Part shown: positions 47,891-57,074 of the stretch, piece by piece
How the letters are laid out: every line of letters starts with the position of its first letter
How positions within the stretch are numbered: the first letter of the stretch is position 1
Assembly (NCBI GenBank): GCA_012719855.1
Contig: JAAXZN010000028.1
Span: forward strand, 104,731-168,730
DNA from: Serratia liquefaciens
GTDB lineage: Bacteria; Pseudomonadota; Gammaproteobacteria; Enterobacterales; Enterobacteriaceae
Direction: 5' to 3'
Length of the DNA stretch: 64,000 nucleotides
Notes under the pieces: model-generated
What the model was told of the DNA's origin: nothing
The model's database searches: none
The model's input: the letters and a program-made list of their open reading frames with translations, nothing else
Position numbers and translations under genes: made by a program

Positions 47891-49066
47891 ATGTCGCAAA
47901 CCTTACTGCGTGTTCGTGATGGTCATGGTGCTTCGGTTTCGTTTTCGGAACTGCTGTTCGACCTGATTTACGTTTTTGCCGTTACCCAACTTTCCCACTA
48001 CCTGCTGCACCATCTGACGCTGACCGGCGCGGTGGAAACGCTGCTGCTGTGGTTCGCCGTTTGGCTGGCCTGGCAATACACCGCCTGGGTCACCAACTGG
48101 TTTAATCCCGATACCCGCCCTATCCGTATCCTGCTGTTTGGCATCATGCTGTTGGGCCTGTTCGCTTCTTCTGCTCTGCCGCAGGCCTTTGGCGAACGCG
48201 GGCTGACGTTTGCGCTGTTTTACGTGGCGATCCAGGTGGGCCGATCGTGCGTGGTGCTGAACCTGCTGCCCGCCGGCCATCCACTAAAACAAAACTTCCG
48301 CCGCATTCTTGGCTGGATGTGCATTTCAGCGGGGTTCTGGATCCTTGGCGGGCTGGCGGAAGGTCATAACCGACTGTTGCTGTGGGCCCTGGCAGTATTG
48401 TGCGAATACGTTTCGCCGATGTTCGGTTTCCGCTTGCCGGTGCTGGGTCGCTCCGACAGCAGCAGCGAATGGACTATCGAAGGCCATCATCTGGCGGAAC
48501 GCTGCCAGCTATTCGTGATCGTGGCGTTGGGGGAAACCATTCTGATTACCGGTTCGACCCTTAGCGAAATGGAGTCCTGGAGCGCACCGGTGCTGATTGC
48601 CTCGCTGGTGGCGTTTCTCGGCAGCCTGGCGATGTGGTGGGTCTATTTCGATACCAGCAGCAAAGCCGGCAGCCATGCTATCAGCCAGGCGGAAAACCCC
48701 GGCCAACTGGGCGCCAACTTCCATTACGTGCACGTGGTGCTGGTTGGTGCGATCATCGTCTGCGCCGTTGCCAATGAACTGGTGATCGCCCACCCTGACG
48801 GCCATATCGACAATGTAACGGCAGCAGTGCTGCTGCTGGGCCCGGCGATTTATCTGCTCGCCAATGCGCTTTACAAACGACTGGTGTATCGCCGTTTCCC
48901 GCTTTCGCACCTGGTGGGATTGATCGCTTTGGCGGTATTGGCGCCGATAGCTTACCTCACCGATTTACTGATGGTGAATGGCCTGACCACGCTGATTATG
49001 GTGGCCGTCGCGGTGTGGGAGAGTATTTCACGCGGCAGAACGCCGCAGGCCAGCGGCGTTCACTGA
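47891..49066 (+). CDS. Low temperature requirement protein A (LtrA) family membrane protein
   Basis: 391-residue integral membrane protein with about twelve hydrophobic segments. The LtrA signatures are at the start (VSFSELLFDLIYVFAVTQLSHYL in the usual pattern) and in the middle (LAERCQLFVIVALGETIL). The molecular function is unknown; in Listeria the family member was found through a cold-growth mutant. I chose ATG 47891 (GGAAGGAC before it) over an ATG five codons upstream. Confidence 0.88.
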   Translation: MSQTLLRVRDGHGASVSFSELLFDLIYVFAVTQLSHYLLHHLTLTGAVETLLLWFAVWLAWQYTAWVTNWFNPDTRPIRILLFGIMLLGLFASSALPQAFGERGLTFALFYVAIQVGRSCVVLNLLPAGHPLKQNFRRILGWMCISAGFWILGGLAEGHNRLLLWALAVLCEYVSPMFGFRLPVLGRSDSSSEWTIEGHHLAERCQLFVIVALGETILITGSTLSEMESWSAPVLIASLVAFLGSLAMWWVYFDTSSKAGSHAISQAENPGQLGANFHYVHVVLVGAIIVCAVANELVIAHPDGHIDNVTAAVLLLGPAIYLLANALYKRLVYRRFPLSHLVGLIALAVLAPIAYLTDLLMVNGLTTLIMVAVAVWESISRGRTPQASGVH

Positions 49067-49079
49067 TAAAGTAGAAAGT

Positions 49080-49125
49080 AGGGGACGCGCTCACTGACGC
49101 GCAATTAGGGCTGCGGTCCCCTGTT
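49080..49125. terminator. Possible bidirectional terminator
   Basis: AGGGGAC (49080-49086) and GTCCCCT (49116-49122) enclose an inner GCGC/GCGC repeat. It lies between the convergent ltrA-like and phytase-like genes and is followed by TGTTTCGC. Weak U-runs keep confidence low. Confidence 0.4.
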
Positions 49126-49131
49126 TCGCTA

Positions 49132-50496
49132 TTACTTCAGCGGTTGCGGTAGCGTCAGTACCCACAGCTCGCTGAGCGATTCCGGGTTCTCCAGCGGTTG
49201 CAGCTCGATGCGGGTGGATACCGCTTTACCGTCCAGGCTCAGGCTACCCTGCTTATCCAACTGATAATCGCCAATTTTCTTGGCCTTGGGCTGGGCGTCC
49301 ACCAGCTTGGCCTGCAGGCCAAAATCGTTATCGTTAATCACTGCCAGGGTACGATCGTCAATTAGCGACAGACCCTCTACCTTCTCCTGCTGCCAGCCCA
49401 ATTTACGCAGATCCACCACTTCACGTTTCTGCGCCAGCTTCACGCCGCGCTTGGCGAGATCCTTGGCATCGTCAAACTCCAGCGCCTTGCCTTTGCCGTC
49501 GAAGGCCGTCAGATCGCTAGCCTGGCTGAGATCGACCAGATAGATCTTGTTGATCATCTGCTTGTCTTTATCGCTGCCCTGCTCAACCAACAGGATGTGT
49601 TGGTTGTCCACCGCCACGATGTCACCCACCTTGGCGTCTTTGGCCTTTTTATAGCTGTCGATATCGATCGGATAGCCGTACATGGCCGTTTTGCCGCTGG
49701 CCGGATCAAAACTGACCAAGCGAGTAAATTGGGCCTTGTTTTTACTCTTACCGTCTACGTCAAGCGTACTCTGCACCGCAGCCAGAATGCGGCCGTCCGG
49801 CAAACGGGTGATCCCTTCGAAGCCCCGGTTCGGCTGACGCCACTTGATGATGTTCGGCAATCCGCCGGCGACCGCTTGTTCCCCCTGTTCAGGGGTCGGG
49901 CCATATTTGGCGAGGATCTTGCCCTGGTTGTCGATATGGATCAGGAAAGGACCATATTCATCGCACAGCCAGTAACCGCCTTTACCGTCCGGCGTGATGC
50001 CTTCGGTATCCAGTCCGCGTCGATCGCTCTCCAACGTTTTCAGCGTATCGCTCAGCGCCACTTCGTTGGTTGTACCGATCAACCCCGCCGGCAAAGGCAA
50101 CCCGCTGATCGGCCCCTGCTGATCGTGCAGCGGGCGCAAGTTGCTGGCGACCGCCTTGCCGTCGCCAACGCGAATATCCATCAACAGCGGCACAAACTTC
50201 GGATTAGCGAAGATTTTCGCTTCCTGTTCGCCCACCGCAGGCGCGTCAGCATTCGGGCCGCGATCGGTCAAAGTCGTTAACAGCAAGTCCTTACCCTCGC
50301 GCCCATTGAAGACCAGGCCCGAGCCAATGCCCACCGGCAACCCCTGAGGGAAATTCTTGGCGAACGCTCCCTGATAACTCACATGCTCACCGCCGGGAAA
50401 GCTGACCACATAACGCGCCACTTCAACGTCGGTGGCAGCATAGGAAAACAGGGGGAACAACGAACTAATTAACAGCGAAACCGGTTTTATTTTCAT
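49132..50496 (-). CDS. Esterase-like activity of phytase family protein
   Basis: 454-residue secreted protein with a signal peptide (MKIKPVSLLISSLFPLFSYA). Phytase-like beta-propeller motifs are visible: LTDRGPNADAP, DTEGITPDGKGGYWLCDEYGPFL, NRGFEGITRLPDG and VEGLSLIDDRTLAVINDNDFG. Proteins of this group hydrolyse phosphate or carboxyl esters in the periplasm; some are known only as an esterase-like family. The substrate cannot be read. Monocistronic. Confidence 0.86.
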   Translation of the reverse strand: MKIKPVSLLISSLFPLFSYAATDVEVARYVVSFPGGEHVSYQGAFAKNFPQGLPVGIGSGLVFNGREGKDLLLTTLTDRGPNADAPAVGEQEAKIFANPKFVPLLMDIRVGDGKAVASNLRPLHDQQGPISGLPLPAGLIGTTNEVALSDTLKTLESDRRGLDTEGITPDGKGGYWLCDEYGPFLIHIDNQGKILAKYGPTPEQGEQAVAGGLPNIIKWRQPNRGFEGITRLPDGRILAAVQSTLDVDGKSKNKAQFTRLVSFDPASGKTAMYGYPIDIDSYKKAKDAKVGDIVAVDNQHILLVEQGSDKDKQMINKIYLVDLSQASDLTAFDGKGKALEFDDAKDLAKRGVKLAQKREVVDLRKLGWQQEKVEGLSLIDDRTLAVINDNDFGLQAKLVDAQPKAKKIGDYQLDKQGSLSLDGKAVSTRIELQPLENPESLSELWVLTLPQPLK

Positions 50497-50941
50497 GATG
50501 TTGGCTCAGAGTTAAGGGGAAAGTTTGCAGCCTGTTAATGTATTAACCCATCATGACATTTTGATGACGGGAGCGTCTAATGCCATGAATTGAAGCAACA
50601 ATTAAGCATGGCAAATAGGAATTAACAATTAACGAGAACAAATCGAATGGAATAATCATATGAAAAAATGAATTTAACCGTGGCTATTTTTCACTGGAAA
50701 TACTTATATCGATAAAGCATAGGGTAAATTCTTATAATAGTGCTAAAAAAACCGCCAAACAGGCTGCGAACCTTAAAATATAAGCGTATTCGCATAGACA
50801 AAATTAATCTCCGGGGATTTAATACCCTCGGTTACTCAAGGTGCATTAAGAAATTACTGATAGAAACCTGCATTTATTTAAAAAGGTGTTCTATAGTTTT
50901 TAGTGCTAACGCCCGTTAGTATTTTCCGTGGGATGGAATCT
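50497..50941. other. AT-rich region upstream of aqpZ
   Basis: About 445 bp between the start of the phytase-like gene and aqpZ. It is visibly AT-rich with no credible gene and must contain both divergent promoters. No specific operator could be named. Confidence 0.5.
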
Positions 50942-51637
50942 ATGTCAAAGCGACTTTTTGCCGAATTTTTTGGCACATTTTGGTTAGTGTTCGGTGGTTG
51001 TGGTAGCGCAGTATTAGCAGCAGCATTTCCACAACTGGGTATTGGTTTTCTTGGTGTCGCACTCGCATTTGGTCTTACTGTGGTCACCATGGCTTATGCC
51101 GTTGGTCATATTTCTGGCGGGCACTTTAACCCGGCCATTACCGTGGGATTGTTTGCCGGTGGCCGCTTCGCCGCCAAAGACGTTATTCCTTACGTGATTG
51201 CTCAAGTGATTGGCGGGATTGCCGCAGCGGCGGTGTTGTACCTGATCGCCAGCGGTAAGGCAGGCTTTGATCCTACCGGCGGCGGCTTTGCTTCCAACGG
51301 TTATGGTGAACACTCACCGGGCGGTTATTCTCTGCAATCCGCCATCGTCATTGAATTGGTGTTGACCGCATTCTTCCTGATCGTTATTCATGGCGTGACC
51401 GATAAGCGTGCACCGGCAGGATTTGCTCCGCTGGCCATTGGTTTGACATTAACCCTGATTCACCTGATCAGTATTCCGGTAACCAATACTTCCGTTAACC
51501 CAGCGCGCAGTACCGGCGTGGCAATATTCCAGGGAACCTGGGCATTGCAACAGCTTTGGGTATTCTGGCTGGTACCGTTAGTCGGCGGTGTTATTGGCGG
51601 CCTGATTTATCGCTGCCTGCTGGAAGACAAGAAGTAA
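50942..51637 (+). CDS. aqpZ: Aquaporin Z
   Basis: Water channel of the MIP family in the inner membrane; 231 residues from ATG 50942, the E. coli length. Both NPA boxes are present ([10 protein letters not shown] at 63-65; SVNPARSTG in the second half) within six helices. The selectivity-filter pattern of water-specific channels, including the residue after the second NPA (Arg), is kept. An ATG 13 codons upstream is not used in homologues. Confidence 0.97.
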   Translation: MSKRLFAEFFGTFWLVFGGCGSAVLAAAFPQLGIGFLGVALAFGLTVVTMAYAVGHISGGHFNPAITVGLFAGGRFAAKDVIPYVIAQVIGGIAAAAVLYLIASGKAGFDPTGGGFASNGYGEHSPGGYSLQSAIVIELVLTAFFLIVIHGVTDKRAPAGFAPLAIGLTLTLIHLISIPVTNTSVNPARSTGVAIFQGTWALQQLWVFWLVPLVGGVIGGLIYRCLLEDKK

Positions 51638-51658
51638 TTTATACCCGTTCTTGTTCTG

Positions 51659-51745
51659 TCAGGGCAGCCGCTATATCCCAGGGTTTTCCGATTACTGCCG
51701 ATTACGCGGCAATCGAAAAACCAAAGGGTATATTGGCTGCCCTGA
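51659..51745. repeat. 87-nt imperfect palindrome between convergent genes
   Basis: TCAGGGCAGCC (51659-51669) pairs with GGCTGCCCTGA (51735-51745). Inside it ATATCCC pairs with GGGTATA, GGTTTT with AAAACC and TGCCG with CGGCA, giving a long multi-stem hairpin. It fills the gap between aqpZ and the opposing methyltransferase and may act as a bidirectional terminator or be a small interspersed repeat. It does not look like ERIC. Confidence 0.75.
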
Positions 51746-51751
51746 AGTTAT

Positions 51752-52522
51752 TTAGCCTCTGGCCGCTTCAAACATCATGATGTCGCTGGTGAATGAGCCG
51801 TCCGGCTGGATGGCAAAATGCTGCAGCACCTCTTCAGAAACCCCCTGTTGCAACGCTCGTATCGCGGTAACGAAATGCTCCGGCGTACGCATGCGTGCGA
51901 CCCAACTGCTGAATTCCAGATATAATCTGTCAGACGTCACCTGCCGTACCAGCAGCCCTGATTCGGTCAGCAGACTCAGCCATTCGCCCGGTGCATAATT
52001 GCGGACATGCGAAGTGTCACGCAGCACCTCAACGGTTTGCAGATAGATATCCAGCAGCGGATGCCCCGGTGAGACCACATCCATAAAGATGGCTTTGCCA
52101 CCCGGTTTGAGCACCCGACGCACTTCACGCAGCGCCTGGCCGACATCGTGCCAATGGTGGGCCGAATAACGGCTAATCACCAGATCAAAGCTGGCCTCTT
52201 CAAACGGCAGGGATTCCGCCACGCCCTGCTGCACCTGAATATTATTGATCCCTTTGTCTACTGCAGCCTGGCTCACGACCGCCAGCATTTGCGCCGACAA
52301 ATCATAGGCTACTACCTGCGCCACTTTCGCTGCGGCGGTAAAGCTGGCATGCCCCGCTCCGCACCCCAGATCCAGCAGCCTGGCATCGGGATAAGGTTCC
52401 AGCAACTGAGCCAGTCGCTGCAGATCCTTCCCCTGTGCATGCACTGCGCTGGTGAGATAGGCGTTGGCCTGCTCGCCAAACTGACGGTCGACCGCATTCT
52501 TATGGCTGTTGCTGTTGCTCAT
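51752..52522 (-). CDS. SAM-dependent methyltransferase (YafE/UbiE-like)
   Basis: 256-residue class I methyltransferase. Motif I is LLDLGCGAGHASFTAA; the post-I region is VVAYDLSAQML, motif II FDLVISRYSAHHW and motif III LKPGGKAIFMDV. It resembles E. coli YafE, whose substrate is unknown. It is divergent from a MmyB-type regulator with about 120 bp between starts and is the obvious candidate target of that regulator. Confidence 0.88.
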   Translation of the reverse strand: MSNSNSHKNAVDRQFGEQANAYLTSAVHAQGKDLQRLAQLLEPYPDARLLDLGCGAGHASFTAAAKVAQVVAYDLSAQMLAVVSQAAVDKGINNIQVQQGVAESLPFEEASFDLVISRYSAHHWHDVGQALREVRRVLKPGGKAIFMDVVSPGHPLLDIYLQTVEVLRDTSHVRNYAPGEWLSLLTESGLLVRQVTSDRLYLEFSSWVARMRTPEHFVTAIRALQQGVSEEVLQHFAIQPDGSFTSDIMMFEAARG

Positions 52523-52639
52523 ATGTGCTTCCTTTTTGTCGGGCTTGCGCCGGTGCCGGATGGCTTTTTTATTACTATAATCAGCTTAATATACGGGTAC
52601 AATATGAGCACTTATCCTAGTATAAACAGGTACCAGCCT

Positions 52640-53425
52640 ATGCAAACTGAAGCCTTGTCCGGCCCCAAAGCCCTCGGCGTATTTCTGCGTGCACACCGTG
52701 AGCGCATCACGCCGGAAATGCTGGGTTTACCCACCGCTCCCCGCCGCCGCACCAGTGGACTGCGCCGTGAAGAGCTGGCGCAAATCAGCGGTATCAGCGC
52801 CACCTGGTATACCTGGATCGAGCAAGGCCGCGAGGTCTCCATCTCGCCGCATACGCTGGCGCGTATCGCCAAAGCACTGCGGTTAGGGCATGCCGAGCGC
52901 CACTACCTGTTTACCCTGGCGCGAGTCGCCGATCCCGAACAGGAACAGCCTCACGAAGCCGACAACAGCGCGGTGCTGCAAAGCGTTAACCAGGTGACGG
53001 TGCCTTGCTACCTGCTGGATATCACCTGGAATGTGCTCGCCTGGAACCCGGCGGCGGAAAGCCTGTTCTGTGGTTGGCTGGGCCAAGCCGCTACGCCCAA
53101 TTTGCTGCACTTTATGTTTTTCCATCCCTTGGCCAAAACGCTGGTCAGCGACTGGGAGGAACGGGCACGCCGCGTGGTCGGCGAGTTTCGTGCCGAAACC
53201 AGCCACCATCAAAATACCGAAGAGATGCGCGCGTTCGTACGCAACATGACGCACAACAGCGAGGCCTTCCATCACTGGTGGAAACAGCATGATGTGCTGG
53301 CGCGCGAAGGGGGAGAGCGAGCTTTTACTCACGGGCAACAAGGCGAGCTGCGCTATCGGCAACTGACGTTTCATCCGGTGGAAAACGGCGGGCTGAAACT
53401 GGTGATGCTGATCCCTTTGACGTAA
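52640..53425 (+). CDS. XRE/MmyB-family transcriptional regulator
   Basis: 261-residue regulator. The N-terminal helix-turn-helix (RRTSGLRREELAQISGISAT, then WYTWIEQGREVSISPHTL) is followed by a MmyB-like ligand-binding domain (PCYLLDITWNVLAWNPAAESLF). This architecture is known from regulators of methyltransferase and antibiotic genes in actinobacteria and is common in Gammaproteobacteria. I prefer ATG 52640; ATG 52604 would add 12 residues. Divergent from the methyltransferase gene. Confidence 0.9.
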   Translation: MQTEALSGPKALGVFLRAHRERITPEMLGLPTAPRRRTSGLRREELAQISGISATWYTWIEQGREVSISPHTLARIAKALRLGHAERHYLFTLARVADPEQEQPHEADNSAVLQSVNQVTVPCYLLDITWNVLAWNPAAESLFCGWLGQAATPNLLHFMFFHPLAKTLVSDWEERARRVVGEFRAETSHHQNTEEMRAFVRNMTHNSEAFHHWWKQHDVLAREGGERAFTHGQQGELRYRQLTFHPVENGGLKLVMLIPLT

Positions 53426-53551
53426 CGGGTAACAAATTCATAAACAGGTTTACCTGCCATTTATTTATTGGTTCATCTAAACGCGCTAGGGTGACAGCTA
53501 CCGATGAGATCTTTCATCCAGTACCGTTATTCATCTCCTTGAGGTAATCCT

Positions 53552-54304
53552 ATGCAATCCGAAGAACAACGTCTTATCGATGGTCTGTTTGGCCGCTTGA
53601 AAGAAGCCGAGACCAAGACGGGCCAGAGGGATCTTCAGGCAGAGCAGCAAATCAACCAGCACATCCGCGAACAGCCTTCCGCACCTTATTACATGGCGCA
53701 GGCGATGATCATTCAGGAAGCGGCGCTGAAACAGCTCGACCAGCGGGTGAAGGATCTGGAAAGCCAGATTGCCCAGCAACAGCAAAATAACGCCAATCAA
53801 CAAAGCAGCGGCGGCTTCCTGGCCGGGCTGTTTGGCGGCGGTAACCGTACCGCGCCAAGCCCGCGCGAACAGTATCAGGCGCAACAGCAGAATAACGCAG
53901 CATGGAACAACCAGCCTCAGACGGGCTATGCCCAGCAGCAACCCGCCTACAACAATCCACCGCCACAGGCGGCGCCTTCACGTGCCGGCGGGTTCCTCGG
54001 TGGAGCATTGCAGACCGCTGCCGGCGTGGCGGGCGGTGTGGTGCTGGCTGACATGTTGACCGGCATGTTCCGCCATTCACAACCTCAGGAAATTGTTAAT
54101 ATTATCGATGAGACGCCGACAACGCCGGTGGATGACAGCGCGATGAATAATTTCGACGCGTCCAATAATCTCGATACCTTTAACAACGGTGGAGATAGCC
54201 GCTTCCTCAACCAAGACAACGGCTTCCAGAACGCGGATTATCAAAACGACGATAACACCGACTTCTCCGATGACGACTACAGCGACGACGATTCGTTTAT
54301 CTGA
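53552..54304 (+). CDS. DUF2076 family protein
   Basis: 250-residue protein of unknown function. A helical N-terminal domain (MQSEEQRLIDGLFGRLKEAE, then YYMAQAMIIQEAALKQLDQRV) precedes a coiled-coil/glutamine-asparagine-rich linker, a glycine-rich hydrophobic segment (GGFLGGALQTAAGVAGGVVLADML) and a strongly acidic tail (DNTDFSDDDYSDDDSFI). The N domain and overall layout define DUF2076, predicted periplasmic or membrane-associated. Monocistronic with its own terminator. Confidence 0.85.
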   Translation: MQSEEQRLIDGLFGRLKEAETKTGQRDLQAEQQINQHIREQPSAPYYMAQAMIIQEAALKQLDQRVKDLESQIAQQQQNNANQQSSGGFLAGLFGGGNRTAPSPREQYQAQQQNNAAWNNQPQTGYAQQQPAYNNPPPQAAPSRAGGFLGGALQTAAGVAGGVVLADMLTGMFRHSQPQEIVNIIDETPTTPVDDSAMNNFDASNNLDTFNNGGDSRFLNQDNGFQNADYQNDDNTDFSDDDYSDDDSFI

Positions 54305-54312
54305 TCCCTTTT

Positions 54313-54336
54313 CCCCTCTCCCCGGAGAGGGGTTTT
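54313..54336 (+). terminator. Terminator of the DUF2076 gene
   Basis: CCCCTCTCC and GGAGAGGGG form a 9-bp inverted repeat followed by TTTT, 9 bp after the stop codon. Confidence 0.8.
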
Positions 54337-54403
54337 CTGTTTCCTCATCCCACACGTCTGGTCTACAGTTAAATCTGTCCAATCACAGCAGGTTACGTGA
54401 ACC

Positions 54404-54955
54404 ATGTCGAAAATGAACCCTACCGATCCCTATACCAGCCCCCGCCTGTTGATGCGCCCCCCGGTAGCCGATGATTTGGCCCGGTTTTACGCCATTTTTG
54501 GCGATCCCGACACCCAACGCTTTAACCCCGCAGGCCCCATCACCACGGAACAACGGGCGCGGCTGGCGCTGACGGAACGGATCGAATGCTGGGAGCAACA
54601 CGGTTATGGTTCCTGGGCAATTGCGCTACGTGAACGGCCGGAGTGGATTATCGGCTTTGGCGGGCTGTCCTGGCGGCCGCTAGGGGCACAGCGCACGGTG
54701 AATTTGGGCTATCGTTTTGATACGCAGGTCTGGGGCAGTGGCCTGGCCACGGAGTTGGCGCTAGCCTCGCTGGGGTATGGTTTCAAACACCTGCAGTTGG
54801 CAGAGATTTCCGCCCTTGTGCGCGAAAAAAATCTGGCCTCATGCCGCGTGCTGGAAAAAGCGGGGTTAAGTCTGGTCGATACTCTGGATGACGTGCCCGG
54901 CGATACGCCAAGCCTGGTTTACAGCATCATGCGCAGCGAATATCAAGGCTGCTGA
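54404..54955 (+). CDS. GNAT-family N-acetyltransferase (RimJ/RimL-like)
   Basis: 183-residue acetyltransferase of the RimJ/L type: SPRLLMRPPVADDLARFYAIF at the start, central LGYRFDTQVWGSGLATEL with the acetyl-CoA loop, and NLASCRVLEKAGL, the classic motif B of this subgroup. Members acetylate ribosomal proteins, amino acids or small amines; the substrate here is unknown. Its 3' end overlaps the opposing small membrane gene by 13 bp. Confidence 0.88.
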   Translation: MSKMNPTDPYTSPRLLMRPPVADDLARFYAIFGDPDTQRFNPAGPITTEQRARLALTERIECWEQHGYGSWAIALRERPEWIIGFGGLSWRPLGAQRTVNLGYRFDTQVWGSGLATELALASLGYGFKHLQLAEISALVREKNLASCRVLEKAGLSLVDTLDDVPGDTPSLVYSIMRSEYQGC

Positions 54956-55206
54956 ACCGGCGGTTCGTCATTGATCCTTGCCAGCGCCCGACGGTAGGAC
55001 TTCACCTTTTGGCGCTTCTTCAACCAGGTGGTGGTTGAGACAATAAAAATCAGCCCGGACATGGTCAGCACGCCGATCGGATGGCCGTAAAACACCATAA
55101 GGGCGAAATAAATGGCGGAAACGATCGCCACCCATTTTGCTGTATTTCCCACCGCATTCTTCTCCTGACTCAAACGGCGGATGTACTCTTCTTCGCTGAT
55201 CCCCAT
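54943..55206 (-). CDS. Small two-helix membrane protein of unknown function
   Basis: 87-residue protein from ATG 55206 (AAGGAG five bases upstream). A charged N terminus (MGISEEEYIRRLSQEKNAV) is followed by two adjacent hydrophobic segments (about 23-40 and 44-60) and a basic tail (KKRQKVKSYRRALARI). I do not recognise a family. Likely an inner-membrane protein. Confidence 0.7.
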   Translation of the reverse strand: MGISEEEYIRRLSQEKNAVGNTAKWVAIVSAIYFALMVFYGHPIGVLTMSGLIFIVSTTTWLKKRQKVKSYRRALARINDEPPVQQP

Positions 55207-55291
55207 ACGCACTCCTTTTGGCTGAACGTTCCATTATATGGGGCCAGAATGATGATAATTCAATCGATTAAAGGGTAAAGAAGCGTAAAGC

Positions 55292-55744
55292 TCAGCGAGA
55301 TTGCCCACGACGATGGCGCAGATAACGCCCCGGCAAAGCCTCTCCAGGTAACGCCGTGCCGGCATTGCGGCCAAACAACCTATAGCGATTGCTCGCCACT
55401 GCATTGTAAAACCCATCCGCCAGCCGCGACGGCAAAAAGCGCGCCAGCGCCAACAGGCGAAATGGCCAGCCGAGTTGGCGCAATGCCTGAAAAAACGCCG
55501 CCGAACGCAACCAATGTCGGCCCGGTTCAAGATAGACGATGGAGTCAAAACGGTCGGTGGGCAAAGCCAGCCAATTCAGGATTGCCTGCCCTTCTGCGGA
55601 TTGCACCGTGGCCAACAGGATCTTGCCCTGCCGATCTGCACGGATCAAAAATCTCACCAGCCCGTGACACAAATTACACTCGCCATCGAATAGCAGCACC
55701 CGGTCACCGGGCTGGAGATAAGGGGGAAGTATTGACGGATTCAT
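55292..55744 (-). CDS. DCC-family (DUF393) thiol-disulfide oxidoreductase-like protein
   Basis: 150-residue protein with the family start VLLFDGECNLCHGLVRFLIR, where CNLC is a thioredoxin-like CxxC, and the C-terminal RLADGFYNAVASNRYRLFG motif. The family is predicted to carry out thiol-disulfide exchange, but substrates are unknown. Monocistronic, leftward. Confidence 0.87.
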   Translation of the reverse strand: MNPSILPPYLQPGDRVLLFDGECNLCHGLVRFLIRADRQGKILLATVQSAEGQAILNWLALPTDRFDSIVYLEPGRHWLRSAAFFQALRQLGWPFRLLALARFLPSRLADGFYNAVASNRYRLFGRNAGTALPGEALPGRYLRHRRGQSR

Positions 55745-55808
55745 CCTGCCTCCTGAGGTGATTCACCCCAGACTAACGCGCATTCCCCTTCAGAACCAGC
55801 GGGGCCGC

Positions 55809-56141
55809 TTACGGCGCTGGGGACGCAGGTGGTACATCCGGTAATGCCACTACCGAGATACGTACTTCGTAATGCTTGGCGTTACCGGCGGGGATCACCG
55901 AAGTCAGCTTATTGATGGTTTCAGTAGGATTATCGCTGGCGGAGGTCGCACAGAACAGCTCACCGCCGTGGCAGAAGCCCGGTTTAGGCATATGCCCACC
56001 AGGGAAAGGAGGTAAGCGGAACTGCTGTTCTGCAGGGGGGACGTTTTTTTCTACCGGAGCCGGAGCTGAAAGTGCGCTAACGCTGAACAGCGTCACGGCA
56101 GCCAGCACAGGAAGCGTCAGTACTTTGATTGCATTTTTCAT
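55809..56141 (-). CDS. Small secreted protein of unknown function
   Basis: 110-residue protein from ATG 56141. Residues 1-26 form a signal peptide (MKNAIKVLTLPVLAAVTLFS, ends LSA). The mature part is proline-rich (PFPGGHMPKPGF), has two Cys (FCHGGELFCATSA) that could form a disulfide, and ends ALPDVPPASPAP. I do not recognise a family. Probably periplasmic. Confidence 0.65.
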   Translation of the reverse strand: MKNAIKVLTLPVLAAVTLFSVSALSAPAPVEKNVPPAEQQFRLPPFPGGHMPKPGFCHGGELFCATSASDNPTETINKLTSVIPAGNAKHYEVRISVVALPDVPPASPAP

Positions 56142-56303
56142 GTTGTCGATCTCATTTGCCGGGATTGGGCCTAACCTACCCCGCTCCCGGCCGATGAGAA
56201 AGCCGCTTTTCACGACCTTTGCACCCCGATGATCTTTGCTTACATCCCTGCGCTAACGTGATGAAAGCTTAAGGATTGTGTAAAGGTCGTTCGGCTTTTC
56301 TTT

Positions 56304-56939
56304 CTATTTTGATGACTTGCCTTTGGTCAGCGTGCTGTAGCTGGTCATCAGGTTGCGGTAATCGGGAATGTGGTTGGAGAACAAGGCCCCCAAGCCTTCA
56401 ATATCATTGCGCCAGTCGCGGTGCAGCTCACAGGCCACGCCGAACCAGGTCATCAGCTGCGCGCCTTCGGCTTCCATACGGCTCCAGGCCGATTGACGCG
56501 TCAATTCGTTGAAAGTGCCAGAGGCGTCGGTGACCACGAAGACCTCAAAACCTTCGCTCAGGGCTGACAACGCCGGGAAGGCAACGCACACTTCGGTCAC
56601 CACGCCGGCAATAATCAGCTGCTTACGGCCGGTGGCTTTTACTGCTTTGACGAAGTCGTCGTTGTCCCAGGCATTAATCTGTCCAGGGCGTGGAATAAAG
56701 GGCGCATCGGGGAATTGAGCTTTTAACTCGGGGACCAGCGGGCCGTTGGGGCCGTCTTCGAAGCTGGTGGTCAGAATGGTCGGCAGGTTGAAATACTTCG
56801 CTAAATCACCCAGTGCCAGTACGTTGTTTTTAAAACGATCGGGGTCGATATCGCGTACCAGTGAAAGCAGCCCTGCCTGATGATCCACCAGCAAAACGGC
56901 CGCCTGATCCTTATCAAGGCGTTTGTAATTTGCAGTCAT
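56304..56939 (-). CDS. Isochorismatase-like hydrolase (YcaC-like)
   Basis: 211-residue cysteine hydrolase. Catalytic-site residues visible are Asp19 (LLVDHQAGLL), Arg84 region (FIPRPGQINAWDNDD) and Cys118 (GVVTEVCVAFPAL), as in E. coli YcaC. YcaC has no proven substrate, so isochorismate or nicotinamide hydrolysis should not be assumed. It lies about 135 bp downstream of the pirin gene with a strong hairpin in between; both are divergent from a LysR gene. Confidence 0.9.
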   Translation of the reverse strand: MTANYKRLDKDQAAVLLVDHQAGLLSLVRDIDPDRFKNNVLALGDLAKYFNLPTILTTSFEDGPNGPLVPELKAQFPDAPFIPRPGQINAWDNDDFVKAVKATGRKQLIIAGVVTEVCVAFPALSALSEGFEVFVVTDASGTFNELTRQSAWSRMEAEGAQLMTWFGVACELHRDWRNDIEGLGALFSNHIPDYRNLMTSYSTLTKGKSSK

Positions 56940-57020
56940 GGTTTACTCCTTTGGGGTTGATTGTTGCAGCTAAAGGTTGCCCTTGACCGACAGGCCAAAG
57001 CGCAGAGGTTACTTAAGTGT

Positions 57021-57057
57021 AGAACCGGATCCGGAGGTGTTTCTCCGGATCGGTTCT
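57021..57057. repeat. 15-bp-stem hairpin between pirin and isochorismatase-like genes
   Basis: AGAACC-g-GATCCGGAG (57021-57036) pairs with CTCCGGATC-GGTTCT (57043-57057) around a GTGTTT loop, with one bulged G. No U-run follows on either strand. It may stabilise the pirin mRNA or partly terminate before the downstream gene. Confidence 0.7.
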
Positions 57058-57074
57058 GAGGGCGTGCTGAGGGT

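Noticed and set aside
49132..50496. True phytase activity
   Set aside because: Family naming only; the motifs support a phytase-like fold but no substrate can be read from the sequence.
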